From assembly GCF_013285555.1 (NCBI RefSeq), contig NZ_JAAXLT010000185.1:1-38669 (forward strand): a stretch of DNA of 38,669 nucleotides. Direction: 5' to 3'. Origin of the DNA: Candidatus Cyanaurora vandensis (GTDB lineage: Bacteria > Cyanobacteriota > Cyanobacteriia > Gloeobacterales > Anthocerotibacteraceae). The position numbers and the translations under genes were made by a program. The notes beneath the pieces are model-generated. The model did no database searches. It worked only from the letters and a program-made list of their open reading frames with translations, and was not told the origin of the DNA. Within the stretch, counting starts at the first letter, position 1. Each line of letters opens with the position of its first letter. Positions 24,751-32,981 of the stretch are shown here, piece by piece.

Positions 24751-25968
24751 CTAGTGGGCTGCCCAGACAATCTGCTTGAGATCAATGCCTTCTTGGTGCA
24801 TTTCCCACAAAGGAGACATCTCCCGTAACCGCTCAACTACCTGCACCACTTTGTCCACCACCCGGTCAATGTCAGCTTCAGTGGTGAAGCGGCCCAGCCC
24901 GAAACGTAGAGAGGAGTGGGCCAGTTCGTCGCCGACTCCGAGGGCCTTGAGGACGTAGGAGGGCTCCAGGGAAGCTGAGGTACAGGCGGAACCCGAGGAG
25001 AGGGCGACGGTCTCGTTCAGCCCCATCAACAGCGACTCCCCCTCCACAAAAGCAAAGCTCAAGTTGAGGTTGTTGGGTAAACGCAGGGTCTCGTCACCAT
25101 TCAGGTAGACCTCGGGCAACCGGGCCATCAGTTTTGCTTGAAGCTGGTTACGGAGAGCCAAGAGTCGAGTGGATTCCTCTGCCATCTCGGTTACGGCTAG
25201 TTCCGCCGCCGCTCCGAGCCCGACAATCAGGGGTACATAGAGGGTCCCGGAACGCATGCCCCGTTCGTGCCCACCGCCATGCATCTGGGGAGAGAGCCGG
25301 ACGCGGGGATTTTTGCGCCGCACATATAAGGCTCCAATGCCTTTAGGACCATAGAACTTGTGCGCCGAGATGCTCAACAGGTCAATCTGCTGGGCTTCCA
25401 CATCTACTAGGACCTTACCTACAGCTTGGGCAGCATCGGTATGGAAGAGGACGCCCCGTTCCCGGCAAATCTGCCCAATCTCGGCGACGGGTTGAATCAC
25501 GCCGATCTCGTTATTTGCCATCATCACTGAGACGAGGATGGTGTCTTCGCGGATCGTGCGCTTGAGTTGATCCAAGTCAATCAGCCCGTTGGGCTGGACT
25601 TCTAGATAGGTAATCTCAAAGCCTTTTTGTTCCAGGTACTTGGCACTGTCGAGGATGCACTTGTGTTCAGTAACTGAGGTGATGAGGTGCTTGCCCTTAT
25701 CCTGGTACATCTCCGCCACGCCCTTGAGGGCCAAGTTATTGGACTCGGTTGCACCACTGGTGAAAATAATCTCTTTCGCGCTGGCATTGATGGCGCGGGC
25801 GACCTGTTCACGGGCGTGTTCGACGGCTTCTTCCGCTTCCCAACCGTAGGAATGATTACGAGAAGCGGCATTGCCAAATTTCTCGGTGAAGTAGGGCAAC
25901 ATGATATCGAGAACCCGCTGGTCCACGGGCGTCGTTGCATTATTGTCCAGATAAATCGGACGGGTCAT
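24751..25968 (-). CDS. iscS: Cysteine desulfurase (IscS type)
   Basis: A PLP enzyme that takes sulfur from cysteine for iron-sulfur clusters and thio-modified tRNA. PLP lysine is Lys204 ([18 protein letters not shown]) and the persulfide cysteine is Cys329 ([14 protein letters not shown]). The 405-residue length and the C-terminal ending ([18 protein letters not shown]) closely resemble proteobacterial and mitochondrial IscS rather than the shorter NifS-like forms common in cyanobacteria. No iscU, iscA or hscAB is nearby. Start ATG 25968. The stop is six bases from the convergent kinase gene's stop. A palindrome (26005-26019) lies 36 bases upstream of its start. Confidence 0.95.
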   Translation of the reverse strand: MTRPIYLDNNATTPVDQRVLDIMLPYFTEKFGNAASRNHSYGWEAEEAVEHAREQVARAINASAKEIIFTSGATESNNLALKGVAEMYQDKGKHLITSVTEHKCILDSAKYLEQKGFEITYLEVQPNGLIDLDQLKRTIREDTILVSVMMANNEIGVIQPVAEIGQICRERGVLFHTDAAQAVGKVLVDVEAQQIDLLSISAHKFYGPKGIGALYVRRKNPRVRLSPQMHGGGHERGMRSGTLYVPLIVGLGAAAELAVTEMAEESTRLLALRNQLQAKLMARLPEVYLNGDETLRLPNNLNLSFAFVEGESLLMGLNETVALSSGSACTSASLEPSYVLKALGVGDELAHSSLRFGLGRFTTEADIDRVVDKVVQVVERLREMSPLWEMHQEGIDLKQIVWAAH

Positions 25969-26004
25969 CGCTAAGCCTCATCGTGGTGCACTTGCCTGAA
26001 TACC

Positions 26005-26019
26005 ATACTAACTTAGTAT
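26005..26019. promoter_or_regulatory. Palindromic operator candidate between iscS and the CobW-type gene
   Basis: ATACTA and TAGTAT are perfect inverted repeats around ACT. An outer AC/GT pair extends the symmetry with one mismatch. It sits 36 bases upstream of iscS and about 105 upstream of the GTPase start, so it could control either or both. The TAGTAT arm could also serve as a -10 box. An Fe-S or metal regulator would suit the neighbours, but no known consensus matches fully. Confidence 0.4.
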
Positions 26020-26124
26020 TGTTTCTCAACCCAGCCCCAGTCCGCTAATTCTCAGTCAGAGCAGCTCTCCAAAAGCCCTGTGTTACGCTTGAATCGTCTG
26101 GTTGGGCTTCAAGGAGTAAGGGTT

Positions 26125-27168
26125 ATGCCGCTAGAGACTGAGCGTGGGTTGCCTGTCACCATCATCACGGGTTTTTTGGGGAGTGGCAAAACCACCCTGG
26201 TCAACCACATTTTGACTAATAATCAAGGCATCAAAACGGCGGTTATCGTCAATGAGTTTGGGGATATCGGGATTGACAGTGCTTTGATTGTCTCCACGGA
26301 CGAGAGCATGATTGAACTGGATAACGGCTGTGTCTGTTGTACGGTGCGCGATGACCTAATCGAGGCCACCCTCAGAATTTTGGAACGGACGAACCCGGTG
26401 GATTACCTGATTATCGAGACGACGGGTCTAGCGGACCCCGCGCCGATTGCTTTGACTTTCATGAGTCCGCAGTTGCGGCCCTTGACAAGGTTGGATGCAA
26501 TTGTGGGCCTAGTGGATGCTGAGAATTACGCGCCCGACCTTTTCAATTCTGAGACCGCACTCAATCAGATTGCCTACTCAGACATCTTGCTCCTTAATAA
26601 GGCCGATGTAGTTTCCCCGGAGCGACTGGCCCAATTGACCAAACAGATTAAAGAAATTCAACCCGAAGCTCCAATTATCCCGACTCAAAATAGTGTCGTG
26701 GACCTGCGGCTGATCCTGGATGTGGGTGCTTTTAAGGTAGATAAATATCTCACGATTCAGGACGAAGGGCATGACCATCACGATCATGCTCACGAACACG
26801 ATGACCATGAGCATCACGACCATGCTCATCATGACCACCCTACTCACTTTGAGGCTGAGGGCTTTAGTTCAGTTTCCATCGAGCTTGCCGAACCCCTAGC
26901 TGTCCAGAAATTACAACGCTTCCTTGATGAATTACCCGCGAATGTCTTCCGGGCGAAGGGCTTTTTGTGGGTGAAAGAAAGCCCCGAGTGTGTTATCTTC
27001 CACCGCGTCGGGCAGCGGGTGCGGCTGGATTACGAGAAATGGAAGATGACCCCGCAGAACCAAGTGGTTTTCATTGGTCAACACTTGGACGCAGAACGCA
27101 TCCGCCAAGGTTTCCTGAACTGTGTCGCTAGCAAAACCAAGACCAAACCCCGTGGTTTCGTGCGCTAG
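26125..27168 (+). CDS. COG0523 (CobW/Zng1-type) GTPase with His-rich loop
   Basis: A G3E GTPase of the metallochaperone group, which delivers metals such as zinc to target proteins in a GTP-dependent way. The N-terminal G domain has the P-loop GFLGSGKTT, the metal site DNGCVCCTVRDD (CxCC) and NKAD. Next comes a His/Asp-rich stretch at about residues 213-235 (HDHHDHAHEH and so on), then the C-terminal CobW domain (about 240-340). I chose ATG 26125 rather than the frame start at 26080 because AAGGAG (26111-26116) lies eight bases upstream, giving 347 residues. Whether it serves zinc, cobalt or nickel cannot be read from sequence. It is divergent from iscS and 85 bases ahead of a small Cys4 gene. 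Confidence 0.9.
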   Translation: MPLETERGLPVTIITGFLGSGKTTLVNHILTNNQGIKTAVIVNEFGDIGIDSALIVSTDESMIELDNGCVCCTVRDDLIEATLRILERTNPVDYLIIETTGLADPAPIALTFMSPQLRPLTRLDAIVGLVDAENYAPDLFNSETALNQIAYSDILLLNKADVVSPERLAQLTKQIKEIQPEAPIIPTQNSVVDLRLILDVGAFKVDKYLTIQDEGHDHHDHAHEHDDHEHHDHAHHDHPTHFEAEGFSSVSIELAEPLAVQKLQRFLDELPANVFRAKGFLWVKESPECVIFHRVGQRVRLDYEKWKMTPQNQVVFIGQHLDAERIRQGFLNCVASKTKTKPRGFVR

Positions 27169-27197
27169 AGGCTGGCGGGGGGACCGCCACTGCCTTG

Positions 27198-27211
27198 CTT
27201 AATTCATTAAG
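27198..27211. promoter_or_regulatory. Perfect palindrome upstream of a small Cys4 gene
   Basis: CTTAAT-TC-ATTAAG is a 14-base perfect palindrome placed 43 bases ahead of the ATG at 27254. AT-rich sequence with TAATATTAC follows, which could be a promoter region. It may be a repressor site or part of a weak terminator for the GTPase gene. Confidence 0.35.
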
Positions 27212-27253
27212 TAATATTACAATCCAATAAGAAGTGTTAAGTGGAGCTGACCC

Positions 27254-27577
27254 ATGGTGATGAACTTTCTGGCCCCGCAGTCGCCTACTACCGAAGTAGA
27301 TCTGGATTTCAAGACTTTTTTTGTGAGTTTAGTGGAGTCGGCCTGTCGTGATGGCTTGACGCTCGCTGACATTGACCAGGAAATCGCTGGTGTTCGTGAA
27401 GGTTTGGACGTCCCTGGTCTAGAAAGCTGGCCTCTCAAGGAGTGGGCTACCCAGACCTATTGGGCCTATCAAAATAATGTCCGTGCTGCGGCAAAAGTGG
27501 AAGTCTGTGGTCTCTGTGGCAAGATTGCGCCCTACCGCGAACTCAACTGCGCTAGTTTTTGCCCCTACACCCGCTAG
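27254..27577 (+). CDS. Hypothetical protein with Cys4 motif (107 residues)
   Basis: No family is recognised. Start ATG 27254 has GGAG seven bases upstream; ATG 27260 is an alternative. The N-terminal two thirds are acidic and helix-rich (VDLDFKTFFVSLVESACRDG). The C-terminus holds four cysteines in VCGLCGKIAPYRELNCASFC, a probable zinc or Fe-S knuckle with CxxC-x11-CxxxC spacing. Being right behind a metallochaperone GTPase makes a metal-binding role attractive, but the two are separated by a palindrome and may have separate promoters. Confidence 0.65.
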   Translation: MVMNFLAPQSPTTEVDLDFKTFFVSLVESACRDGLTLADIDQEIAGVREGLDVPGLESWPLKEWATQTYWAYQNNVRAAAKVEVCGLCGKIAPYRELNCASFCPYTR

Positions 27578-27629
27578 GCTCTGTCTGCTGAGGACGGGAA
27601 CGAGTTTTTGGATGAACAAGGTTCACGCA

Positions 27630-28460
27630 TCAAACTAAACAACCTAGATGTAAGGGGATGGCGAGTAAGGGGAGCAGAGCCAAGAGGAGCCAGACCCACA
27701 ACCAGTTCGTTGTCGGTTTTGTCGGTAGAGGTTGCAGGAGGGCTTGGACTCGTTCGCCTAAGCGGTAATCGGTGTCTGCCATGCCCGCACTCCAAACTTG
27801 CGTGTGGGCGGTAGGGTGCGCGACCACGAGGAGCAGAGCTTCCGCGAGTAAAAGCGGGTCGGTGCGCTCACAACTCCAACGGTCTGCCCGCAATTCCCGC
27901 AGAGCGAGCAATTCCTGCCAAAGTAGACGGCTCTGGGGTAGCCAAGCCGTAGCCCGTTGCACCCAACCTAGCCAGAAGAACCAGAAGGTATCCCGGTAAT
28001 AGGCGTGGGCTTCTTCGTGACACAAGGCCGCTTCGAGTTGACCCGGGCTGAGGGCATTGAGGAGCCCCTGACTGACCACCAGTTGCGTCTTCCAGAAACC
28101 AACTTGGGCAATGAACAGACTAGGTTCTGGCATGAGCAGGGCTGCGCGTCCCCGGACCATGATTTGGGGATAGTCCCGGAGTAGCTGGTTTAGGTGGCGT
28201 CCCTGGCGGACCAAGCTCATTCCACAGCCGACCGTCAGTCCAAGTAAGCCCAGGGCCAAACCATGCATCAAATAATCGTCTCCGTGGAGCAACGTGAGGT
28301 GGTCCGGGCACATCCCCAGAGTCGCAACCGCCGTACTCCACAACAACACAGGCGGGAACAAGAAATAGCCCAGCACCCCTTGCCAACCCAGGACCCCCTT
28401 TCCCTGCCACCGGACCCCCCAAGATAACAACAGAGCCACCGCCGCCATGACTAGGTGCAA
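27630..28460 (-). CDS. M56 (BlaR1-like) membrane metallopeptidase without sensor domain
   Basis: A zinc protease of the BlaR1/MecR1 family embedded in the membrane. The HExxH motif is HEEAH (His148, Glu149, His152), with the third ligand probably Glu189 in ELRADRWSC. Hydrophobic segments lie near the N-terminus (about 3-50 and 65-82), around 157-172 and at the end (about 253-272). There is no penicillin-binding sensor domain, so it is the short form common in cyanobacteria. TTG 28460 was taken as start because AGGAGG is right upstream; ATG 28448 is possible. The gene overlaps the preceding BlaI-type repressor gene by ten bases. In this family the peptidase inactivates the partner repressor on a signal. 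Confidence 0.87.
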   Translation of the reverse strand: MHLVMAAVALLLSWGVRWQGKGVLGWQGVLGYFLFPPVLLWSTAVATLGMCPDHLTLLHGDDYLMHGLALGLLGLTVGCGMSLVRQGRHLNQLLRDYPQIMVRGRAALLMPEPSLFIAQVGFWKTQLVVSQGLLNALSPGQLEAALCHEEAHAYYRDTFWFFWLGWVQRATAWLPQSRLLWQELLALRELRADRWSCERTDPLLLAEALLLVVAHPTAHTQVWSAGMADTDYRLGERVQALLQPLPTKPTTNWLWVWLLLALLPLLAIPLHLGCLV

Positions 28461-28879
28461 GGGTCCTCCTTTTGACGCGCCCGCCGCGCCGTCTCAATTG
28501 ACCGGGCAATCGCTTCTAGTTGCTCTCGACTCGCCGTATCCAGATCATCGGTCAAAGTCGCCATCAACTCCGGGGTCCCCACCGCCAAAAATTCCCGCAG
28601 ACGACTATTCGCTTCTAGGACTGCTGCCTCAGATTGAGAGACCAGGACTCGCCACCGGAATACCCGCCCTGTCTCATCACAGCCTACCCAGCCCTTCTGG
28701 AGTAACCGACTCAGCACTGTCGTCACCGAGGAATGACTCAACTCCCGGTCGGGATCACGCAACAAAAACTCATGGACCTCACGGGCGGTCGCCTCCTGGA
28801 AGTGCCAAAGGATTTCTAGGATCTCGCGCTCTAGGGGGCCAAGAGTCAGACGGAGGGGGCGGTGGTCCGGCAGCGGCAT
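28451..28879 (-). CDS. BlaI/MecI-family transcriptional repressor
   Basis: A 142-residue winged-helix repressor of the BlaI/MecI/CopY family. The first 75 residues have the family pattern (LTLGPLEREILEILWHFQEATAREVHEFL and SSVTTVLSRLLQKGWV; split here for length). The C-terminal helices (about 90-135) serve for dimerisation. The start ATG 28879 is in the 97-base gap to a divergent TonB-dependent receptor gene. It overlaps the M56 peptidase gene, giving the normal repressor-protease pair. It most likely controls its own operon, and perhaps the receptor. I see no TACA/TGTA-type operator in the gap. Confidence 0.9.
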   Translation of the reverse strand: MPLPDHRPLRLTLGPLEREILEILWHFQEATAREVHEFLLRDPDRELSHSSVTTVLSRLLQKGWVGCDETGRVFRWRVLVSQSEAAVLEANSRLREFLAVGTPELMATLTDDLDTASREQLEAIARSIETARRARQKEDPCT

Positions 28880-28976
28880 GATGGATTGAGAAGTTGTACA
28901 GCTAGGTTAGCACTCGACAGCCCGTCGTTTGACAGTCCAGGGGACCCTGTTTGACTATTGGGAAAATTCCTCAGGT

Positions 28977-31277
28977 ATGACTGTGCAACGCAATCTGCTA
29001 CTTCTCTCGCTCTTGCTACTTACCCCGGTAGCTCTTGCTGAACCGATGACCAAAGCCCAGCTCCTTCAACAGGAAGGGACGACCTCCGGTACGCTGTCTC
29101 CCCAGACCCTGGCTCAGGTCCCGGAACCCAACCTCACCCCGGAAGAAGATAGTGGCGAGATTGACCTGCTCAACGAAGTTACTGTCACCGCCACTCGTCG
29201 CTCGACGCGGCTCAGAGATACTTCCAGCACGGTCTATATTGTGGGCCGCGAAGAACTGGAGCAAAAGGGAGCTAACAACGTCGGGGATGCCATCCGGGGG
29301 GTACCGGGGGTCCAGACCAACCTCTTTGGTGCGGGGTCCGATGTCCACAACAACTATTTCATCCGGGGTCTACCCAACTCGGGCCTAGGCATTTTAGTGG
29401 ATGGGCGACTGATCACTAACCTCAACCAGGAACACTTTGACTTGGGCGACCTCCCGGTCAACAACCTAGAACAAGTGGAAGTCCTGACCGGAAGCGGGGC
29501 TGTTCTCTACGGCTCCAACGCCGTCGGCGGGGTTGTCAACCTCATCACCCGTCGTCCCACCGAGCCCTTAGAAGCCCGTTTCAAGACCGAGTTCGGCAGC
29601 TACGGCTATAGCAATTACTTGGCAAGCTTCGGCGGGAAGATGGAACGCTTTGGCTACATGCTCGATTACCAACAGTTCGACACCAGTAACGACTACTACT
29701 ATGAGGTCCAGCGGCCCACTGGCTTGTTCACCGGGGTCCGGCCCAACGGTTATGTTAACGCCCGCAATTACAATGCAACGCTGACCTATGACCTGGATGA
29801 GCGTAATCGGCTTGCCCTGGATGCCTACGTCCGCACCAATACCCGGGGGATCGCGCCCTTCACGATTATTGACCCGACCCGTCCCCTAGAGACGGATGGT
29901 GAAGCCCAATTTGAAATTACGCGCTTGAGTACCGAATCCCAGGGTGTGGCCCTCACCTACGACAGCCAGTTGGGGCTGGGTCAGGATTCCGAGTTACAAG
30001 TGGTCCTGGGGCTAGACCATAACCGCATCACTGAGCAGGCCGGTTACGAACCGGAGGACTTGGGCGTTTACACCGATATCTCTGCCTTCAATGCTCAAGT
30101 CCGCCACAACTGGCAATTCGACCCGACGAATAATTTCACCTACGGCTTCGATTACATCCGCGAGTTTGGTAACTCTGCCGCCAATGATGGCAGTCTCACC
30201 AACTTTGACTCTGCCGCCGGACGGCCCGCCATCTTTGGGCTCTATACTTGGACGCCCAGCGAGACCTTGTTATTTAATGTCGGTGCTCGTTACACCGTAC
30301 CCGACCCGCTCGTGAATGGCTCGTTCACCCGGACCCTATCGAGTTCCTTTGACCCTGGGGTAGGCGCACGGTGGCAGATTACTCCGACTTTGGCCCTGCG
30401 CGGCAACTACCAGAGCGTCTACCGTGCCCCCAACTTCAACGACCTCTTCGGAGCCACCACCCACATCGGTAATCCCTTCCTAGAGGCAGAGACCGGGACC
30501 TCCCTCGACGTGGGCGTGGACTGGCAACCGAGTCCGAGTACCCTTTTGCGCTTGACCTACTTCCATTCCGATATCAATAACTTGGTGGATTACCTGCTCG
30601 TTCGTAATTCCTGCGCTGCCAATGGCTTCGCCGAGGCTTCTCCTGAGTGTGTGAATGGACTCGCCGACGAGTCGCTGAATAACGACCCCGCCAGTAACGC
30701 TGAACGATTCCGGGTGAGTTATCCAAGACTCAGTACTTCGGGCTTAGAAGGTGCCTTCAACTGGCAGGTCTCGCCCCGCTTGGGCTTTTTCGCCACCATC
30801 ACGCTCACCGATTCCCGCATCCTGGAAGCTCCCGATGCTGCCACCACGAATCAACAACTTGATGCTCTCGCGGGACTGGGGAGTGAAGGGCAGGACCTAC
30901 GGGGAGTGGACCAAGCCGAGCGCGATGCTTTGATTGGCACCCAATATCCCCTGGTTCCCTTCAGCACTACCCGCCTCGGGGTGACCTATGAAGAACCCAC
31001 CGGGTTCCAAGCCAGCCTTTTCGCCAACCTGTCGGGTCAGCGTACGGTGGATGTCAACCATGTCGGTCCTTTTGCCACGACCCACCCAGCGCGACTTGCC
31101 CCCGGTTCGCTGCTTGACGGTTACACGACCTTGGACTTCTCTGCCCGACTGCCCTTGACCTCAGCCATCGTCGCCAATGTGTACATTGACAACCTCCTCG
31201 GCACCTACTACGAACGCTCCTACGGCAATCCCGCGCCTAGTTTCAACTTCCGTGTAGGACTAGCCTACGGTTTCTAA
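28977..31277 (+). CDS. TonB-dependent outer-membrane receptor
   Basis: Imports a ligand such as a siderophore, heme or cobalamin across the outer membrane with energy from TonB. Signal peptide: residues 1-21 (MTVQRNLLLLSLLLLTPVALA). The TonB box is near NEVTVTATR. The plug domain runs from about 70 to 175, with LRDTSSTVYIVGREEL, GDAIRGVPGV and GAVLYGSNAVGGVVNLIT. The remaining 590 residues form the beta barrel, ending in the aromatic VGLAYGF expected for outer-membrane insertion. I chose ATG 28977, not TTG 28929, because the signal peptide begins there. No AMIN domain precedes the plug, unlike many cyanobacterial receptors. TTGACA at 28929-28934 is a possible -35 box. Ligand unknown; divergent from a BlaI repressor. 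Confidence 0.93.
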   Translation: MTVQRNLLLLSLLLLTPVALAEPMTKAQLLQQEGTTSGTLSPQTLAQVPEPNLTPEEDSGEIDLLNEVTVTATRRSTRLRDTSSTVYIVGREELEQKGANNVGDAIRGVPGVQTNLFGAGSDVHNNYFIRGLPNSGLGILVDGRLITNLNQEHFDLGDLPVNNLEQVEVLTGSGAVLYGSNAVGGVVNLITRRPTEPLEARFKTEFGSYGYSNYLASFGGKMERFGYMLDYQQFDTSNDYYYEVQRPTGLFTGVRPNGYVNARNYNATLTYDLDERNRLALDAYVRTNTRGIAPFTIIDPTRPLETDGEAQFEITRLSTESQGVALTYDSQLGLGQDSELQVVLGLDHNRITEQAGYEPEDLGVYTDISAFNAQVRHNWQFDPTNNFTYGFDYIREFGNSAANDGSLTNFDSAAGRPAIFGLYTWTPSETLLFNVGARYTVPDPLVNGSFTRTLSSSFDPGVGARWQITPTLALRGNYQSVYRAPNFNDLFGATTHIGNPFLEAETGTSLDVGVDWQPSPSTLLRLTYFHSDINNLVDYLLVRNSCAANGFAEASPECVNGLADESLNNDPASNAERFRVSYPRLSTSGLEGAFNWQVSPRLGFFATITLTDSRILEAPDAATTNQQLDALAGLGSEGQDLRGVDQAERDALIGTQYPLVPFSTTRLGVTYEEPTGFQASLFANLSGQRTVDVNHVGPFATTHPARLAPGSLLDGYTTLDFSARLPLTSAIVANVYIDNLLGTYYERSYGNPAPSFNFRVGLAYGF

Positions 31278-31348
31278 TACCATTGCTTAGAATTGGTGCG
31301 TGATTTAGTAGTTGAGGGACCATAGAGAACATAATTGAGGGTCGGGCG

Positions 31349-31588
31349 ATGGTTGGGGTACTCACACTGCTCATTCATGAGGATGCTGTGATGCTCAGGT
31401 CCCTTATGGAAAAGCAAACCCAGCCGACTAGCCGCGAGAAGATTCAGGCCCCCTACCTACTTAAGTCAGGGATTATCAAGATCAGGCAGCACCTAGCCCA
31501 GGTCCTAGCACGCCACGCATCCACCCTAACGCGCTGGTTCCGCATCTATCATCCATCGTGTGGTTTTTCCTGTGATTTCCTGATTTAG
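31349..31588 (+). pseudogene. IS630-type transposase N-terminal remnant
   Basis: A 79-residue frame whose middle (SREKIQAPYLLKSGIIKIRQ, then HLAQVLARHASTLTRWFRIY) resembles the helix-turn-helix start of IS630-family transposases from cyanobacteria, in which a repeat-like DNA-binding domain precedes the DDE core. It stops after the helix-turn-helix in unrelated sequence (HPSCGFSCDFLI), and no DDE catalytic domain follows. A decayed insertion-sequence copy is the likely reading. No inverted repeats or target duplication were found by eye. Confidence 0.55.
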
Positions 31589-31663
31589 CCGCTTTTCAGG
31601 TGAAATACACTACACCGCTGCACGGGATTACCAAGAACAGACTTTACGATATCTTTATCAAGT

Positions 31664-32101
31664 TCACGACGGTAAATACTTCTGCACGACCTGCCAGCCA
31701 CTCGCCAGGACACCGAGTAAGCCCAGGAATAGAACGCCATTCGTCCCTAAATGTAAAGCTCTCGCCCAGGGCCGCCGGGGGTGGATTTGGGTAGCACTCC
31801 AGGCGGAGCACAGTACGAGTCCCAATACACCCAGCCCGGACCCCAAATGGACCGACTGCCCCAGGGACCCGAAATGCCCCAGCGTTCCCACAATGCCAAT
31901 GCCAGACAGGAGGAGGGTCAGTCCGACTAAGCTCCAACCGAGGACCCAGTGCCAAGAGCGGACAAGCTTGGTTCCTCGGCCCTGTTGTCGGAGGTAGCGC
32001 AGGGTGTAGCCGCTGACGATTTGAGCGGCATAGACGATGAGGAGCAAGCCCATGGACCAAGCTGCTACCCGCCAGAGCCAGAGAAAGGAAGGCAGATGCA
32101 T
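31664..32101 (-). CDS. Four-helix membrane protein, probably DUF4079
   Basis: A 145-residue protein with four membrane segments (about residues 8-28, 48-66, 80-98 and 115-136). Conserved-looking histidines (RSWHWVLGW, GTLGHFGSLGQSVHLG, RALHLGTNG) could coordinate heme, as in cytochrome b561-like folds; that is inference. The C-terminus RALHLGTNGVLFLGLL and GWQVVQKYLP fits cyanobacterial DUF4079 proteins as I recall them. ATG 32101 was chosen because GGAG lies seven bases upstream; the frame extends up to 32164 but would then overlap the neighbour. It follows the 148-residue gene by 34 bases on the same strand, so they are likely an operon. Confidence 0.65.
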   Translation of the reverse strand: MHLPSFLWLWRVAAWSMGLLLIVYAAQIVSGYTLRYLRQQGRGTKLVRSWHWVLGWSLVGLTLLLSGIGIVGTLGHFGSLGQSVHLGSGLGVLGLVLCSAWSATQIHPRRPWARALHLGTNGVLFLGLLGVLASGWQVVQKYLPS

Positions 32102-32135
32102 GGGTATCTCCGCTAATTTTTTCAGGGTAGCGGGT

Positions 32136-32582
32136 TCAGGCTTTTTTGAGTAAATCTTCCGCACCGTCGGCTTGCCAGGTTTGCCGGATCTGGGGCGGGA
32201 GATGAGCGGCGAGGATACCCGCTAGCTTTTGGCGAGTTTGGCGGTCTATTAGGAATATCGGGAAACTAATTTGTTGCTGGTTGCCGTCTCTCAGGATGAG
32301 GCGCACGCGCCCACAACCGGGGACAGGGGTAATTTCGGCGGCGGTCAGGTCTTGCCAATTCAGATGTAAAGCTAGGTGTCCGACATGACGGGTCAGGCCC
32401 GTTGCATTGGCCTGAAGACGGAAGGTGAGCAAGACCAGCAAGACCCAGCCTGCCGGGAGTGCTAGGGCTATGCCAGTGAGAGGGTTTTTGGTTATGGAGG
32501 CTGCCAGGAGGAGAGTAGCGGCGGCGGCGAATTGAGCGAGGTAGACAAGGGGTCCGCCGAAACGGATCGAGCTTGGGTTCAT
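32136..32582 (-). CDS. Hypothetical membrane protein, 148 residues
   Basis: No family is recognised with confidence. It starts at ATG 32582. Two membrane segments near the N-terminus (about 10-29 and 33-53) are followed by a cytoplasmic domain of about 90 residues. That domain (LHLNWQDLTAAEITPVPGCG, VRLILRDGNQQQISFP) looks like the PH-like beta domains that follow such hairpins in many bacterial membrane proteins. It is the first gene of a probable two-gene operon with the DUF4079-like protein. Confidence 0.6.
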   Translation of the reverse strand: MNPSSIRFGGPLVYLAQFAAAATLLLAASITKNPLTGIALALPAGWVLLVLLTFRLQANATGLTRHVGHLALHLNWQDLTAAEITPVPGCGRVRLILRDGNQQQISFPIFLIDRQTRQKLAGILAAHLPPQIRQTWQADGAEDLLKKA

Positions 32583-32981
32583 AGGTGGGTAGGGTGTCCT
32601 TCATGCGTAGTGGGGAGCCGAGGCAGAGAAAATTTCTTATTCTTGCTCCCTCACAAACAGGGTAGAGAGCGGTGGTTGGTCCCCGGCAAGCTTCACAGAA
32701 ATCTTTCTGGAGCTACGAAAAGCTTAGTCGGTCTTGCGGAAATTTTGCAGACCCCCTGGAAAACTCAGGCGATCCAGCGGAACGGGACCCTTGCCGCAGA
32801 TCTCTTAATGCCTTGGTCCCCCATTAATGGGGCGGAGGGGCCTGCTTAGCGAACGTATCACCCGAGCTTCATACTTTGGGTTGAGTCCCAATAACGGCGG
32901 CGGTCCTAGCCAAGCATCAAGAGCTCATGAGCCGCTGGGTCTGGCTCTATGGCAGGATAAAGCAGCACTCAGGGTGAGGCG
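32583..32981. other. 399-base gene-poor gap with a perfect palindrome
   Basis: No convincing gene: the plus-strand frame at 32532-32849 overlaps the 5' end of the minus-strand gene, lacks a ribosome site and has no family-like sequence. CCCCATTAATGGGG at 32819-32832 is a 14-base perfect palindrome of unknown role. The gap must contain promoters for the flanking divergent genes. Confidence 0.5.

Noticed and set aside
26761-26847. Repetitive DNA in the CobW-type gene
   Set aside because: The CAT/CAC/GAC-rich stretch encodes a His/Asp-rich metal loop in frame; it is not a separate repeat element.
32532-32849. 105-codon plus-strand frame in the 32.6-kb gap
   Set aside because: It overlaps the 5' end of the minus-strand gene, lacks a ribosome site, and resembles no family.
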